From Solirubrobacter deserti (GTDB taxonomy: Bacteria > Actinomycetota > Thermoleophilia > Solirubrobacterales > Solirubrobacteraceae), in the NCBI RefSeq assembly GCF_003344625.1, contig NZ_QPKJ02000002.1:868001-932000 (forward strand): DNA of 64,000 bases. The letters are read 5' to 3'. The notes beneath the pieces are model-generated. The model searched no databases. It saw nothing but the letters and a program-made list of their open reading frames with translations, and was not told where the DNA came from. The position numbers and the translations under genes were made by a program. Positions 41,403 through 54,526 of this stretch are shown one piece after another; position 1 is the stretch's first letter; every line of letters begins with the position of its first letter.

Positions 41403-41873
41403 ATGTCCATCCGTTGCCGTCGCGCCGTCCTGGCGCTGGCGGGGGCCGCCGTCGCCGCGGCCGCGTCGCCGTCTGTGGCCGCCGGTCAGACCGGTGTCGC
41501 CGCGTCGTTCACGGTCACCGATCACCGTTTCGTGGGTTCGCAGGACGGAAGTTCGTACGTCACGATCTACGCCGGGCAGAGCGTCGCGTTCGCGTACCCC
41601 GCGGGCACGATCCCCCACAACGTCGACTACCTCGCCCTCAAGCCGACGTCCTGCACGCAGACCGCGGGCCCCGATCTGGGTCCGGTCCCGCCGCTGCCCC
41701 GCGTTCCGAGCGGCCCCGGCTGGTCGGGCACCTGCCGGTTCAACGTGCCGAACATGTACGTGTTCGTCTCGCGTGGCCCGCGCTCGATGCCGGGCCACGT
41801 GATCGTCCGGCCGGGCGCGCCGCCGCCGTCGTTCCCGACGCAGCCCATGACGCCGCTCGTCCCGCGTCTCTAG
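41403..41873 (+). CDS. Exported cupredoxin-like protein
   Basis: A 156-residue secreted protein. The signal peptide spans residues 1-28 (hydrophobic, ending at VAAGQ). The mature domain is a small beta sandwich of the plastocyanin/azurin kind: TIYAGQSVAFAYPAGTIPHN gives the expected first ligand region with His, and GTCRFNVPNMYVF gives a Cys. Later His and Met (MPGHVIV) do not follow the usual CxxHxxxxM spacing, so copper binding is doubtful. The tail is Pro-rich. A GGGGGAG ribosome site precedes ATG 41403. It is convergent with the metalloprotease gene across a large inverted repeat. Confidence 0.65.
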   Translation: MSIRCRRAVLALAGAAVAAAASPSVAAGQTGVAASFTVTDHRFVGSQDGSSYVTIYAGQSVAFAYPAGTIPHNVDYLALKPTSCTQTAGPDLGPVPPLPRVPSGPGWSGTCRFNVPNMYVFVSRGPRSMPGHVIVRPGAPPPSFPTQPMTPLVPRL

Positions 41874-41891
41874 CGAGCTCAGCCTGCCGGG

Positions 41892-41932
41892 TGTGTCGTC
41901 CTACTGTCGGAAAGCGGCGGTAGGACGACACA
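41892..41932. repeat. 13-bp perfect inverted repeat between convergent genes
   Basis: TGTGTCGTCCTAC (41892-41904) and GTAGGACGACACA (41920-41932) form a long stem with a 15-nt loop, extended by flanking GGGTG/CACCC. It lies 18 nt after one stop codon and 21 nt from the other. It probably acts as a bidirectional terminator, although no T-runs flank it. Confidence 0.55.
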
Positions 41933-41953
41933 GGCACCCGACGGATCGCGCCG

Positions 41954-42916
41954 TCAGTCCACGCGCACGACGCGGTGCGCGAACGCCTTCGCGCGGAGCG
42001 CCGACGCGGCGCTGACCGCCGCCGTGCAGTCGCCGAACCAGTGATCGCGGGCGCCGCGCCACCACTCGCCGGCGCCCAGCACCTCGTCGAGCGGAGAGTT
42101 CACGCAGCGCGACTCGTGCTGCTTGTTGCCGGCCATGTGGCCGAACTCGTGGAGGAGGACGCTTTCGAGGTCGATCTCGTCCAGCGCGGGGTAATTCGGG
42201 CCGGCGGCCCAGTTCTCGGCGGCGTGCAGCGCGAGGTCGCGCTCGACCACGCGGCCGTTGCGCAGGTAGTCCGTCTGGACGCCGAGTGTTCCGCTCGGGA
42301 CATCGGCGGAGAAGCCGGCGACGCTGCGGCCGTCCTCCACGCCCGCGAGGAGCTTCGTCGTCGTGCCCGCCTTCAGGTTCCACCGCTTCGCCGTCGTCCG
42401 CGCGAGGGTCTTCAAGCGCGTCTTGGAGACCGACGCCGGCAGGTTCGCGGTCGACACGAGGAAGCCCGCCGAGCCCTTGCGGCCGAACTTCGGGTACAGC
42501 TTGCCGCGCCCGCGATCGACGGCGGGCAGCGTCACCGTCAGCTGTCGGACCGGGCCGATCGGACGGTCGGCGCCGTCGCCGGACACGTACGCCTGCCAGT
42601 GGTAGCGCCCGGGACGCTGGCGCAGGATCGACGCGTTCGGCACGCTCCAGACCTGCAGGTCCTCGAGCGCCTGGGTGGCCGGTTCGTCAAGCCAGGTGCC
42701 CTCGGGCCCCGTGAGCAGGCCGTCCTCATCGATTTCGTTCCCGCCGGAGACCCGCACGACGACGCTGCTCTCGGGCGCGTCGGTCCGCACCGCGAACGTC
42801 AGCGGAGCACCGCGTGAGATCGAGGCGGCCGGAGCTTCGTAGTTGAGCTCGACGGCGGAGGCGGACGCGGGGAACGCGAGCAGGGCGAGACCGACGGAGG
42901 CGAGGACGGGACGCAT
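41954..42916 (-). CDS. Exported matrixin-like zinc metalloprotease
   Basis: A 320-residue secreted protein. A signal peptide (MRPVLASVGLALLAFPASASA) is followed by an N-terminal beta domain (residues about 25-120) and then a metzincin-like catalytic part. The zinc motif is LLHEFGHMAGNKQHESRC: His256, Glu257, His260 and a His at 267. The third His is at +11 from the first, not the usual +10 of HExxHxxGxxH. KRWNLKAG and NYPALDEIDLESVLLHEFGH resemble the lead-in of matrixin-type proteases in Actinobacteria. Substrate unknown. It is divergent from tlyA with a short gap. Confidence 0.75.
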   Translation of the reverse strand: MRPVLASVGLALLAFPASASAVELNYEAPAASISRGAPLTFAVRTDAPESSVVVRVSGGNEIDEDGLLTGPEGTWLDEPATQALEDLQVWSVPNASILRQRPGRYHWQAYVSGDGADRPIGPVRQLTVTLPAVDRGRGKLYPKFGRKGSAGFLVSTANLPASVSKTRLKTLARTTAKRWNLKAGTTTKLLAGVEDGRSVAGFSADVPSGTLGVQTDYLRNGRVVERDLALHAAENWAAGPNYPALDEIDLESVLLHEFGHMAGNKQHESRCVNSPLDEVLGAGEWWRGARDHWFGDCTAAVSAASALRAKAFAHRVVRVD

Positions 42917-42954
42917 CTGAGGTACGTATCGGCGGCCCACGGGACGGGCTTGAG

Positions 42955-42960
42955 TACCGT
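42955..42960 (+). promoter_or_regulatory. Putative -10 box upstream of tlyA (TACCGT, 8 nt before GTG)
   Basis: TACCGT lies 8 nt before the GTG at 42969 but only 2 nt before the ATG at 42963. By the spacing seen elsewhere in the window it points to a leaderless message beginning at GTG 42969. Confidence 0.35.
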
Positions 42961-42968
42961 TCATGGCC

Positions 42969-43733
42969 GTGCCCCGCGTCCGCCTGGACACCTTGCTCGC
43001 GGACCGCGGCTTGTTCGAGTCACGGACGCGCGCGGCCGCGGCCGTGATCGCCGGTGACGTCCACATCGGCCCGGGCCGTCGCCGCGCCGAGAAGCCCGGC
43101 CAGCTCGTCGACCCCGAGGTCGAGCTCGAGGTGCGGGGCCCGCCGCCGTACGTCTCACGTGGCGGCGTCAAGCTCGCCAATGCCCTGGACACCCTCAACG
43201 TGCCCGTCGAAGGGCGCAAGGCGCTCGACGTCGGCGCCTCCACCGGCGGCTTCACCGACTGCCTGCTCCAACGCGGCGCCGAGCACGTGATTGCGCTCGA
43301 CGTCGCGTACGGCGAGCTCGACTGGCGCATGCGCGAGCACGAGCGCGTGACCGTCATCGAGCGCACGAACGCCCGCGCCATCACGCCGGACCAGCTGCCG
43401 TACGCGCCGGACCTGGTCGTGATCGACGTGTCGTTCATCTCGCTGACGAAGGTCCTGCCCGCGGTGCTCGCGAGCACGGCGCCGACGTTCGACTGCCTCG
43501 CGATGGTCAAGCCGCAGTTCGAGGTCGGCAAGGAGCGGCTCGGCAAGGGCGGCGTCGTGCGCGACCTCGCCCTCCGGCGCGAAGCCGTCAGCGCCGTGGC
43601 GGCGTCCGTCGACGTGGCCGTGATGGGCAGCGCGCCGTCCGCCCTCGAGGGCCCGTCCGGCAACCGCGAGACGTTCCTGTGGCTCGCCGAGCCCGGCCGA
43701 CCCGGCGCCGTCGCCGAGGTGGACGCCTGGTGA
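42969..43733 (+). CDS. tlyA: TlyA family rRNA methyltransferase (S4 plus FtsJ-type domain)
   Basis: A protein of about 254 residues. An S4 RNA-binding domain comes first (RVRLDTLLADRGLFESRTRA), followed by a SAM-binding Rossmann domain: ALDVGASTGGFTDCLLQRGA is motif I, and VVIDVSFISLTKVLPA and MVKPQFEVGK follow. TlyA 2'-O-methylates rRNA cytidines and its absence confers capreomycin resistance in mycobacteria. ATG 42963 would add two residues; the -10-like box 8 nt before GTG 42969 favours the latter, but this is tentative. Its stop overlaps nadK (GTGA), the conserved tlyA-nadK-recN order. Confidence 0.9.
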   Translation: MPRVRLDTLLADRGLFESRTRAAAAVIAGDVHIGPGRRRAEKPGQLVDPEVELEVRGPPPYVSRGGVKLANALDTLNVPVEGRKALDVGASTGGFTDCLLQRGAEHVIALDVAYGELDWRMREHERVTVIERTNARAITPDQLPYAPDLVVIDVSFISLTKVLPAVLASTAPTFDCLAMVKPQFEVGKERLGKGGVVRDLALRREAVSAVAASVDVAVMGSAPSALEGPSGNRETFLWLAEPGRPGAVAEVDAW

Positions 43734-44575
43734 TCGCCGCCGTCGTCACCCACCGCCGGCCGAGCGACACGCACGAGGCCATCCTGCTGCTGCTCGAGAC
43801 CGCCCGCCGCCGGCGGGTGACGCTGCGCCTCACGCCCGACGAAGCGACCAAGCACGAGATCGAGACCGCGCCGTTCATCGAGATCGTCGAAGACCCGGGC
43901 GACGACATCGATCTGTGCCTCGTCCTCGGCGGCGACGGCACGATCCTCACCGCGCTCCGCCGCTACGCCGGCACCGGCGTCCCCGTGTTCGCGGTCAACT
44001 ACGGCGAGGTCGGCTTCCTCGCCACGATCGACCCCGACGGCCTCGCCCAGGACTTCGAGCGTGCGTTCGCCGCGGAGTTCGAGACGATCCAGCTGCCGAC
44101 GATCTCCGTCGGGCGCCCCGAGGGCACCTGGAGCGCGCTCAACGACATCTCCGTGCACCGCAAGGCCGGCCTGCGCGTGGCCGATCTCGCCTACGCGCTC
44201 GCCGGCGAGGAGATCGGCCGTGTCCGCTGCGACGGGCTGGTGGTGGCCACGCCGCAGGGCTCGACGGGGTACAACCTCGCCAACGGCGGCCCGGTCCTGG
44301 CCTGGGGCGTGGAGGGCTACGTCGTGTCCTTCATCGCGCCACACTCGCTCACGGCCCGCGCGCTCGTCGTGGCGCCGCAGGACGAGCTGACGATCAACAA
44401 CGCCTCGCGCGAAGAGCCGGTGGAAATTCACGTGGACGGCCGGCCCACGCTCGAGCTCTCGCCCGGTGAGGACATCCACGTCGCGTTCGGCCTCACGCAC
44501 GGCACGCTGGCACAGCTTCCCGGAGCAAGCTTCTACCACCGCTTGCGCGAGCGCTTCGGTCGCCTTGCGCGCTAG
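43730..44575 (+). CDS. nadK: NAD kinase
   Basis: A 281-residue enzyme that phosphorylates NAD to NADP. The catalytic/ATP motif is LVLGGDGTIL (GGDG at 67-70), followed by VNYGEVGFLAT, the ALNDISVHRK region and the TPQGSTGYNLANGGP motif. The C-terminal sugar-kinase-like beta domain (ARALVVAPQDELTI) is complete. GTG 43730 overlaps the tlyA stop. Downstream, argR, often present between nadK and recN in other bacteria, is absent; instead there is a 132-bp gap holding a LexA-like box. Confidence 0.94.
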   Translation: MIAAVVTHRRPSDTHEAILLLLETARRRRVTLRLTPDEATKHEIETAPFIEIVEDPGDDIDLCLVLGGDGTILTALRRYAGTGVPVFAVNYGEVGFLATIDPDGLAQDFERAFAAEFETIQLPTISVGRPEGTWSALNDISVHRKAGLRVADLAYALAGEEIGRVRCDGLVVATPQGSTGYNLANGGPVLAWGVEGYVVSFIAPHSLTARALVVAPQDELTINNASREEPVEIHVDGRPTLELSPGEDIHVAFGLTHGTLAQLPGASFYHRLRERFGRLAR

Positions 44576-44656
44576 TCGCCGCAGCCGTTCCATGGCCGCC
44601 ACTGTGCCAGGGAAAGTGCAACGTGTCTGTTCCAAAAGTGTGCCAATTCTGCAACA

Positions 44657-44668
44657 GAACACCTGTTC
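44657..44668. promoter_or_regulatory. LexA (SOS) box upstream of recN
   Basis: GAACA-cc-TGTTC is a perfect inverted repeat of the GAAC-N4-GTTC type used by LexA of Actinobacteria and Bacillus. It is centred about 45 nt upstream of the recN GTG, in the only sizeable gap of the tlyA-nadK-recN unit. recN is a classic SOS gene. Confidence 0.7.
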
Positions 44669-44707
44669 GACGGTGATCCGTCCTGACCCGCTGGTAAACC
44701 ACTCGAC

Positions 44708-49204
<4,497 letters not shown>

Positions 49205-49208
<4 letters not shown>

Positions 49209-49744
49209 GCTCACGGTTCGAGCGCATCGCCAACGAGACGATCTTCGAAGGCAAGTTCTTCGACGTCGAACGTGGGACGTTCCGCCACGAGGACGGAGAA
49301 GAGGTCAAGCGCGAGCTCGTGACGCACCCGGGGGCGGTCGGCGTCGTGGTGCTCGACGGCGAGCAGCTGGTCTTCGTCCGCCAGCCGCGCGAGGCGGTCG
49401 GCGTCCCCGACCTGCTCGAGATCGTCGCCGGCAAGCTCGACGAGGAGGGCGAGGACCCGCTGGACACCGCGAAGCGCGAACTCGCTGAGGAGATCGGCAA
49501 GCAGGCGTCCGAGTGGGAGTCGCTGGGCTCGTTCTTCACCACGCCGGGCTTCACGAACGAGGAGATCCACCTGTTCCTGGCGACCGGCATCAGCGACGTC
49601 GACGAACGGCCCGAGGTCCACGAGAACGAGCGGATCGACGTCGAGATCCGCCCGCTCAGCGAGCTCGACGAGGTCCTGGCGTCGAACACGGACTCCAAGA
49701 CGCTGATCGCGCTGTACCGCTTCCGGGACCGCATGAACCGCTGA
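49205..49744 (+). CDS. Nudix hydrolase, ADP-ribose pyrophosphatase type
   Basis: A 179-residue Nudix enzyme. The box GKLDEEGEDPLDTAKRELAE, continuing EIG, fits GX5EX7REUXEEXGU exactly (residues 76-98). The downstream FFTTPGFTNEEIHLFLAT is the usual ADP-ribose or nucleoside-diphosphate-sugar hydrolase feature (SPGF-like). It hydrolyses a nucleoside diphosphate derivative with Mg, probably ADP-ribose. ATG 49205 overlaps the preceding stop (ATGA). In other Actinobacteria this enzyme sits with xerD just as here. Confidence 0.9.
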
Positions 49745-49788
49745 TTGCAGGCGGAGGGCTCGGGCGGGCCGCCGCGAACGAGACAGGG

Positions 49789-50739
49789 ATGGCCGTCGCC
49801 GACGCTCCCCTTGCCACGCCCGCACACGCTCAGCCGTTCGAGCACCTGCTGCTCGACTTCCTCGCCTACCTGGAGTTCGAGCGGGGCCTCTCGCGCAACA
49901 CGCTCGAGGCCTACCGCTCGGACCTGCTCCAGTACGGCGCCTACCTGAAGGGCCGCGACGCGCTCGCCGTCACGCACTCCGACCTCGCGGGCTTCGTGTC
50001 CAGCCTCGCGGCGGGGGACGGCGACAAGCCGCCCGTGGCGCCCGCGACCCTCCAGCGCAAGGTCGCCTGCTTGCGCTCGTTCTACCGCCACCTCCGGCGC
50101 CAGGGCGAGCTCGACACCGACCCGACCGCGAACCTGCGCGCCCCCAAACAGAGTCGCCGGCTCCCGCACGTGCTCAGCCGCGACGAAGTGGCCAAGCTGC
50201 TCGAGCAGCCGCGCGGCACCGAGCCGCCGGCGCTGCGCGACCGCGCGCTGCTGGAGCTCATGTACGCGTGCGGGCTCCGCGCGTCGGAGGCGATCGACCT
50301 CGAGACCGGCGACCTGGACCTGGAGATCGGCATCCTGCGAGCGCGCGGGAAGGGCTCCAAGGAACGGATCGTGCCCGTCGGCTCGGCCGCGACCCGCGCC
50401 GTCAACGCCTACCTGGCCAGGGGCCGCGGCAAGCTCGTCGGCGACAAGCTCGAGTCGCGCCTGTTCGTCAACCATCGCGGCGCCGGGCTCACCCGCCAGG
50501 GCCTCTACAAGATCGTGCAGCGCCATGCGGCCACGGCCGGCCTCGCCGAGCGCATGAGCCCGCACACGCTCCGGCACACGTTCGCGACGCACCTGCTCGC
50601 GGGCGGCTGCGACCTGCGCAGCCTGCAGGAGATGCTCGGCCACGCCGACATCGCCACCACCCAGCTCTACACGCACCTGTCCGCGGACCGGCTCAAGGAC
50701 GTCTACTTCGACGCCCACCCGCGCGCCAAGATGCGGTAG
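49789..50739 (+). CDS. xerD: Site-specific tyrosine recombinase XerD-like
   Basis: A 316-residue tyrosine recombinase that resolves chromosome dimers at dif. The N-terminal SAM-like domain (LLLDFLAYLEFERGLSRNTL) is followed by the catalytic domain. Catalytic residues are all present: Arg164 (CGLRASE), Lys in GKGSKERIVPV, His259 and Arg262 (SPHTLRHTFATH), His285 (LGHADI) and Tyr294 (TQLYTHLS). XerC and XerD cannot be separated with certainty; the position after the Nudix gene favours XerD as in other Actinobacteria. A 31-residue shorter start is not supported. Confidence 0.9.
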   Translation: MAVADAPLATPAHAQPFEHLLLDFLAYLEFERGLSRNTLEAYRSDLLQYGAYLKGRDALAVTHSDLAGFVSSLAAGDGDKPPVAPATLQRKVACLRSFYRHLRRQGELDTDPTANLRAPKQSRRLPHVLSRDEVAKLLEQPRGTEPPALRDRALLELMYACGLRASEAIDLETGDLDLEIGILRARGKGSKERIVPVGSAATRAVNAYLARGRGKLVGDKLESRLFVNHRGAGLTRQGLYKIVQRHAATAGLAERMSPHTLRHTFATHLLAGGCDLRSLQEMLGHADIATTQLYTHLSADRLKDVYFDAHPRAKMR

Positions 50740-50789
50740 GGCGACGATGCCCGGTCGGCATCGGGCGCGGGCGCCGCGGGCGCCTTTGC

Positions 50790-50795
50790 CAGAAT
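50790..50795 (+). promoter_or_regulatory. Putative -10 box of deoB (CAGAAT, 7 nt before GTG)
   Basis: CAGAAT lies 7 nt before the GTG at 50803. The same CAGAAT-N7-GTGAGC arrangement occurs ahead of dgt (61303-61318). Confidence 0.4.
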
Positions 50796-50802
50796 CGGCG
50801 CC

Positions 50803-51954
50803 GTGAGCAAGCGGGCTTTCGTCATCGTCATCGACGCCTGCGGCGCGGGGGCCCTGCCCGACGCGGCCGACTACGGCGACGAGGGCACCAACACGCTGCA
50901 GCACCTCTCGGAGGCGACCGGCGGCCTCGACCTGCCGGTGCTCCAGCAGCTCGGCCTCGGGGACATCCTCCCGCTCGTCGGCGTGGCGCCGTCGCCGGAC
51001 CGCGTGGTGCACGGGCGTCTGCACCCGCTCGGCCCGGGCAAGGACACGATCACCGGGCACTGGGAGCTGATGGGCGTCGTCACGCCGCAGCCGCTGCGGA
51101 CCTACCCGGACGGCTTTCCGCCCGAGATCATCGATGAGCTGCGCGACGCCACCGGCCGCGGGGTCCTGTGCAACCGGACCTACAGCGGCACGGGCGTGAT
51201 CGAGGACTTCGGCGAGCAGCACCTGGCCACGGGCGACCTGATCGTCTACACGTCGGCCGACTCGGTGCTGCAGATCGCGGCGCACGTCGACGAGGTGCCG
51301 CCGGCGGAGCTGTACGCGGCGTGCGCCGCGGCGCGGGAGATCATGCACGGCGAGCACGCGGTCGGGCGGGTCATCGCGCGCCCGTTCAAGGGCTCGCCCG
51401 GCGCGTTCGTGCGCACCGATGGTCGCAAGGACCTCGCGCTGCCGCCGCCCGGGCGCTCCTACATGCAGGAGCTGCAGGCCGCGGGCGTGCCGGTACACAC
51501 GGTGGGCAAGATCGGGCAGGTGTTCGACGGCGTCGGCGTCGACCGTCAGCACAAGGGGCCGACGAACGCGAGGGCGCTCGCCGCGACGGCCGAGCTGATC
51601 GACTCGCTCGAAGGCGGGTTCGTGTTCACCAACCTCGTCGAGACCGACCAGGTCTACGGCCACCGCAACGACGTCCCGGGCTACCACGGCGCGCTGAAGG
51701 CGATCGACGCCGAGGTGGGCGAGTGGCTGGAGCGGCTGGACCCGGCGCGCGACCTGCTGGTCATCACGGCCGACCACGGCTGCGACCCGACGACGCCCGG
51801 CACCGACCACACGCGCGAGCACGCGCCGCTGCTCGCGCGCTTCGACGGACACGGCGGAAAGCGCCATGACGGTCCGTTCGCTGACGTCGGTGCCTCGGTC
51901 CTGCGGTGGCTGACCGGCCGCGACGCGGCGCTTCCTGGCACCCCTTTCGTCTAA
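50803..51954 (+). CDS. deoB: Phosphopentomutase
   Basis: A 383-residue metalloenzyme of the alkaline phosphatase superfamily that interconverts ribose/deoxyribose 1- and 5-phosphate in nucleoside salvage. The first metal ligand is in VIVIDACGAGALPDA, the phosphothreonine region in GDEGTNTLQHLSEATGG, and the second metal site in VITADHGCDPTTPGTDHTRE with HAPLLA. YTSADSVLQIAAH is also typical. The GTG at 50803 has a CAGAAT box 7 nt upstream, suggesting a leaderless message. It stands alone after xerD. Confidence 0.94.
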   Translation: MSKRAFVIVIDACGAGALPDAADYGDEGTNTLQHLSEATGGLDLPVLQQLGLGDILPLVGVAPSPDRVVHGRLHPLGPGKDTITGHWELMGVVTPQPLRTYPDGFPPEIIDELRDATGRGVLCNRTYSGTGVIEDFGEQHLATGDLIVYTSADSVLQIAAHVDEVPPAELYAACAAAREIMHGEHAVGRVIARPFKGSPGAFVRTDGRKDLALPPPGRSYMQELQAAGVPVHTVGKIGQVFDGVGVDRQHKGPTNARALAATAELIDSLEGGFVFTNLVETDQVYGHRNDVPGYHGALKAIDAEVGEWLERLDPARDLLVITADHGCDPTTPGTDHTREHAPLLARFDGHGGKRHDGPFADVGASVLRWLTGRDAALPGTPFV

Positions 51955-52015
51955 ACCACCAAATTTGCGCCAGACGTAGGGTGAGGAGTCGCCGCAACCG
52001 GGGCACCCACTCATC

Positions 52016-53335
52016 GTGCGTTCACTGCTTCACACCTCGCAGTTGGCGGCAGTGACCGCCACGGCCCTGCTGATCGCCGGATGCGGCGGCAGCGGCGACA
52101 CCGCCCCCCAGGAGACCAAGCGGGCGTCGACGCAGACGTCCGGTCAGTCCAAGCCCAAGCCGGCCGCCACCAAGGCGCCCAGCGACAGCGAGCAGCTCAA
52201 CCGCCTGCTGGCCGACCGCGCGGCGGCGTTGCGCGACGGCGACTCGGCCGGGTTCCTGAAGACCTCGACCGGTTCGCAGGCCAAGAAGGACGAGCGCGCG
52301 ATCGCGAACGCGAAGGCGCTTCCGATCAGCGACGTGCGGCTGACCGCGGAAGGCACGGAGGTCGACGGCAACCGCGGCACGCTGCGGGTCAACATGGTCT
52401 ACCGCTTCGACGAGATCGACACGTTCTACGTCAAGACGTCGCGGATGACGGTGAAGAAGACCGAGGGCGGCTGGCGTGTCTCCAGGGACCGGCCGTCCGC
52501 CGGCATGCTCGCGCCCTGGGAGCACACGCGCTACAAGGCGCGCACGAGCAAGCACTTCCTCGCGCTCGCGCCCGCGAGCATGAAGGTCGGCAGCCTGATG
52601 ACCGACCTCGAGAAGGGCCGCTCGCGCATGAAGCAGGGCCTGAAGGGCGTCAAGGTGCCGGGCAAGGTCCTGGTGATCGTCAACCGCAACAGCAACGACA
52701 CGCGCGCCCTGACGAAGGACCTCAAGACGCTGAGCGCGCTCGTCGCCATCGCGGAGTCGCAGGTGTTCACGGAGGGCTCGGCCAAGCGGGTGACCGATGT
52801 CGCCGGCCAGCGCGTGTTCGTCCTCTGGCGCTCCTACGGCAAGGACTCGCGCTCCGGCCGGCGCCAGACGATCGCGCACGAGCTCGTCCACATTGCGCTC
52901 GCCAACCGCACCGGCGGCCGCGTACCGGACTGGCTCGTGGAAGGCATCGCGATGTACGCGTCCGGCGACAAGCGCGCCGGTGACGCGGGCGCGCTGCTCA
53001 GCGGCGCCCAGCTCAAGGACTCCTCCAAGCAGGCGCCCGCCAAGGCCGCGCTCTCGCTCAGCCGGCTGTCCAAGCCGGACATCCTGCACAAGATGTCCTC
53101 GATCCCGCTCACGTTCGCCTACTCCTACTCGTCCGCGGCGGCGTACACGATCGCCGACAAGTACGGTGGGGCCAAGACGCTGCTCAAGCTCTACTCGGCG
53201 TACAACAGCGAGAAGATCAAGGGCCGTCCGGGCAAGGCGCTGACGAACAAGGTCTTCCGCAAGGTGCTCAAGCGGTCGATCGGCCAGGTCGAGGCCGACA
53301 TCGACGCGTACGCCCGCACCCAGTCGCCCTTCTAG
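52016..53335 (+). CDS. Lipoprotein with gluzincin-type HELVH metalloprotease domain
   Basis: A 439-residue predicted lipoprotein. The lipobox LLIAGC puts the lipidated Cys at 23, followed by a Ser/Thr/Pro/Lys-rich spacer. A small NTF2-like or cystatin-like domain (about 60-175) precedes the peptidase domain. The zinc motif is IAHELVHIALANRTGG with His288, Glu289, His292, and PDWLVEGIAMYAS supplies the third ligand Glu309; this is the gluzincin / peptidase MA-like pattern. The GTG at 52016 gives a normal lipoprotein signal. Substrate unknown; it acts on the outer face of the membrane. mutM follows by 14 nt. Confidence 0.78.
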   Translation: MRSLLHTSQLAAVTATALLIAGCGGSGDTAPQETKRASTQTSGQSKPKPAATKAPSDSEQLNRLLADRAAALRDGDSAGFLKTSTGSQAKKDERAIANAKALPISDVRLTAEGTEVDGNRGTLRVNMVYRFDEIDTFYVKTSRMTVKKTEGGWRVSRDRPSAGMLAPWEHTRYKARTSKHFLALAPASMKVGSLMTDLEKGRSRMKQGLKGVKVPGKVLVIVNRNSNDTRALTKDLKTLSALVAIAESQVFTEGSAKRVTDVAGQRVFVLWRSYGKDSRSGRRQTIAHELVHIALANRTGGRVPDWLVEGIAMYASGDKRAGDAGALLSGAQLKDSSKQAPAKAALSLSRLSKPDILHKMSSIPLTFAYSYSSAAAYTIADKYGGAKTLLKLYSAYNSEKIKGRPGKALTNKVFRKVLKRSIGQVEADIDAYARTQSPF

Positions 53336-53349
53336 CCTCTTCGGGCGCG

Positions 53350-54192
53350 ATGCCCGAGCTTCCCGAAGTCGAGACGATCCGCGGTCATCTGGCGCCCCAC
53401 GTGGAAGGGCGGGTGCTGGAGGCCGTGGACATCCTCGATGCCCGCTGGTGCCGGCCGCTCGCGCCGGAGGAGATGCGCGCGGCGCTGCTCGGCCGGCGCG
53501 TGGAGACGCTCGGGCGGCGCGGCAAGTACCTCGTCTGGGAGCTCGAGGACGATGTCTACCTGCTGATGCACCTGCGCATGACGGGGACGCTGCTGTTGGA
53601 CCCGTCACCCCCGAGCAAGCACGTGCGCGTGCGCTTCGGGCTTGGTGACCATGAGGTGGTCTTCGACGACCCCCGGCGGTTCGGGACGGGAGAGCTGGCG
53701 CTCGGGCCGGTCGCGCGCGACGCGTTCTTCGACGCGCGGCTCGGCGTCGAGCCGCTCGAGCGCGCGTTCACCGCCGAGCACCTCTACGCGCTGGCGAAGA
53801 CGTCCCGCGCACCGGTCAAGGCCTTCCTGCTCGACCAGAAGCGGGTCGCGGGCGTCGGGAACATCTACGCCGACGAGGCCCTGTTCCGGGCGCGCGTGCA
53901 TCCGCTGCGGCCGGCGAACACCCTCACGCGGGCGCAGTGCGCGGCGATCCGGGACGGGGTCGTGGACGCGCTGATGCTGGGCCTCGAGTCCAAGGGCGCG
54001 ACGATCGACGACTTCCGTGACCCCTACGGCGTCAGCGGGACCTTCCAGGACAAGATGCTCGTGCACACGCGCGAAGGCGAGCCGTGCCCGAACTGCGGGA
54101 CGCCGGTCCGCAAGCTGCGCGCCGCGGGGCGCGGCACCTACGTGTGCGAGCGCTGTCAGTCACGCCCGCGCGTGCGGCGCAAGGCGGCGTAG
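53350..54192 (+). CDS. mutM: Formamidopyrimidine-DNA glycosylase (Fpg/MutM)
   Basis: A 280-residue bifunctional DNA glycosylase/AP lyase that removes 8-oxoguanine and formamidopyrimidines. Pro2 (nucleophile after Met removal) and Glu3 are in MPELPEVETI; Lys59 lies in GRRGKYLVW. The H2TH region has LLDQKRVAGVGNIYADEALF, and the zinc finger CPNCGTPVRK...YVCERCQS is complete. The length is normal. It is in the same direction as the lipoprotein gene with a 14-nt gap and convergent with the grx unit. Confidence 0.95.
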   Translation: MPELPEVETIRGHLAPHVEGRVLEAVDILDARWCRPLAPEEMRAALLGRRVETLGRRGKYLVWELEDDVYLLMHLRMTGTLLLDPSPPSKHVRVRFGLGDHEVVFDDPRRFGTGELALGPVARDAFFDARLGVEPLERAFTAEHLYALAKTSRAPVKAFLLDQKRVAGVGNIYADEALFRARVHPLRPANTLTRAQCAAIRDGVVDALMLGLESKGATIDDFRDPYGVSGTFQDKMLVHTREGEPCPNCGTPVRKLRAAGRGTYVCERCQSRPRVRRKAA

Positions 54193-54196
54193 ACCC

Positions 54197-54526
54197 TCAG
54201 AGGGTGCGGAAGTACTCCGGCCCTTCGGCGGTTTCCACGACGGCGAAGCCGAACTTGTCGGGCTCGATGTCGTCGCGGCGGCCGAACGTGCGCACGGCGT
54301 CGCGGAGCGTGGCGGGCGCGCCGGAGGCGACGGTGTCGAACAGCTCGGACGGGTCCTCGCCGAGCCAGCGGGCGACGTGGTGATAGGGCGCGAGCGTGAG
54401 CATGAGCTCGCGCGGGTCGGCCAAGTACTCGTCCTCGCGCGCGAGGAGCTTGTCCAGCAGGGCTGAGGTCAGCGCGCCCGGGTGGCCGGAGCGTGCGACG
54501 CGGGTCGGCCCGGCGAGGTGCTTCAA
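54197..54526 (-). CDS. Hypothetical protein coupled to glutaredoxin
   Basis: A 109-residue soluble protein I do not recognise. The TTG at 54526 overlaps the stop of the glutaredoxin gene (TTGA), so it is the second gene of a two-gene unit. The sequence is largely helical (LTSALLDKLLAREDEYL, PRELMLTLAPYHHVARWLG) with a DPSELFDTVASGAPATLRDA segment. There are no cysteines and no membrane segment. Its C-terminus is convergent with mutM, 4 nt apart. A redox-linked role is suggested only by the coupling. Confidence 0.6.
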   Translation of the reverse strand: MKHLAGPTRVARSGHPGALTSALLDKLLAREDEYLADPRELMLTLAPYHHVARWLGEDPSELFDTVASGAPATLRDAVRTFGRRDDIEPDKFGFAVVETAEGPEYFRTL

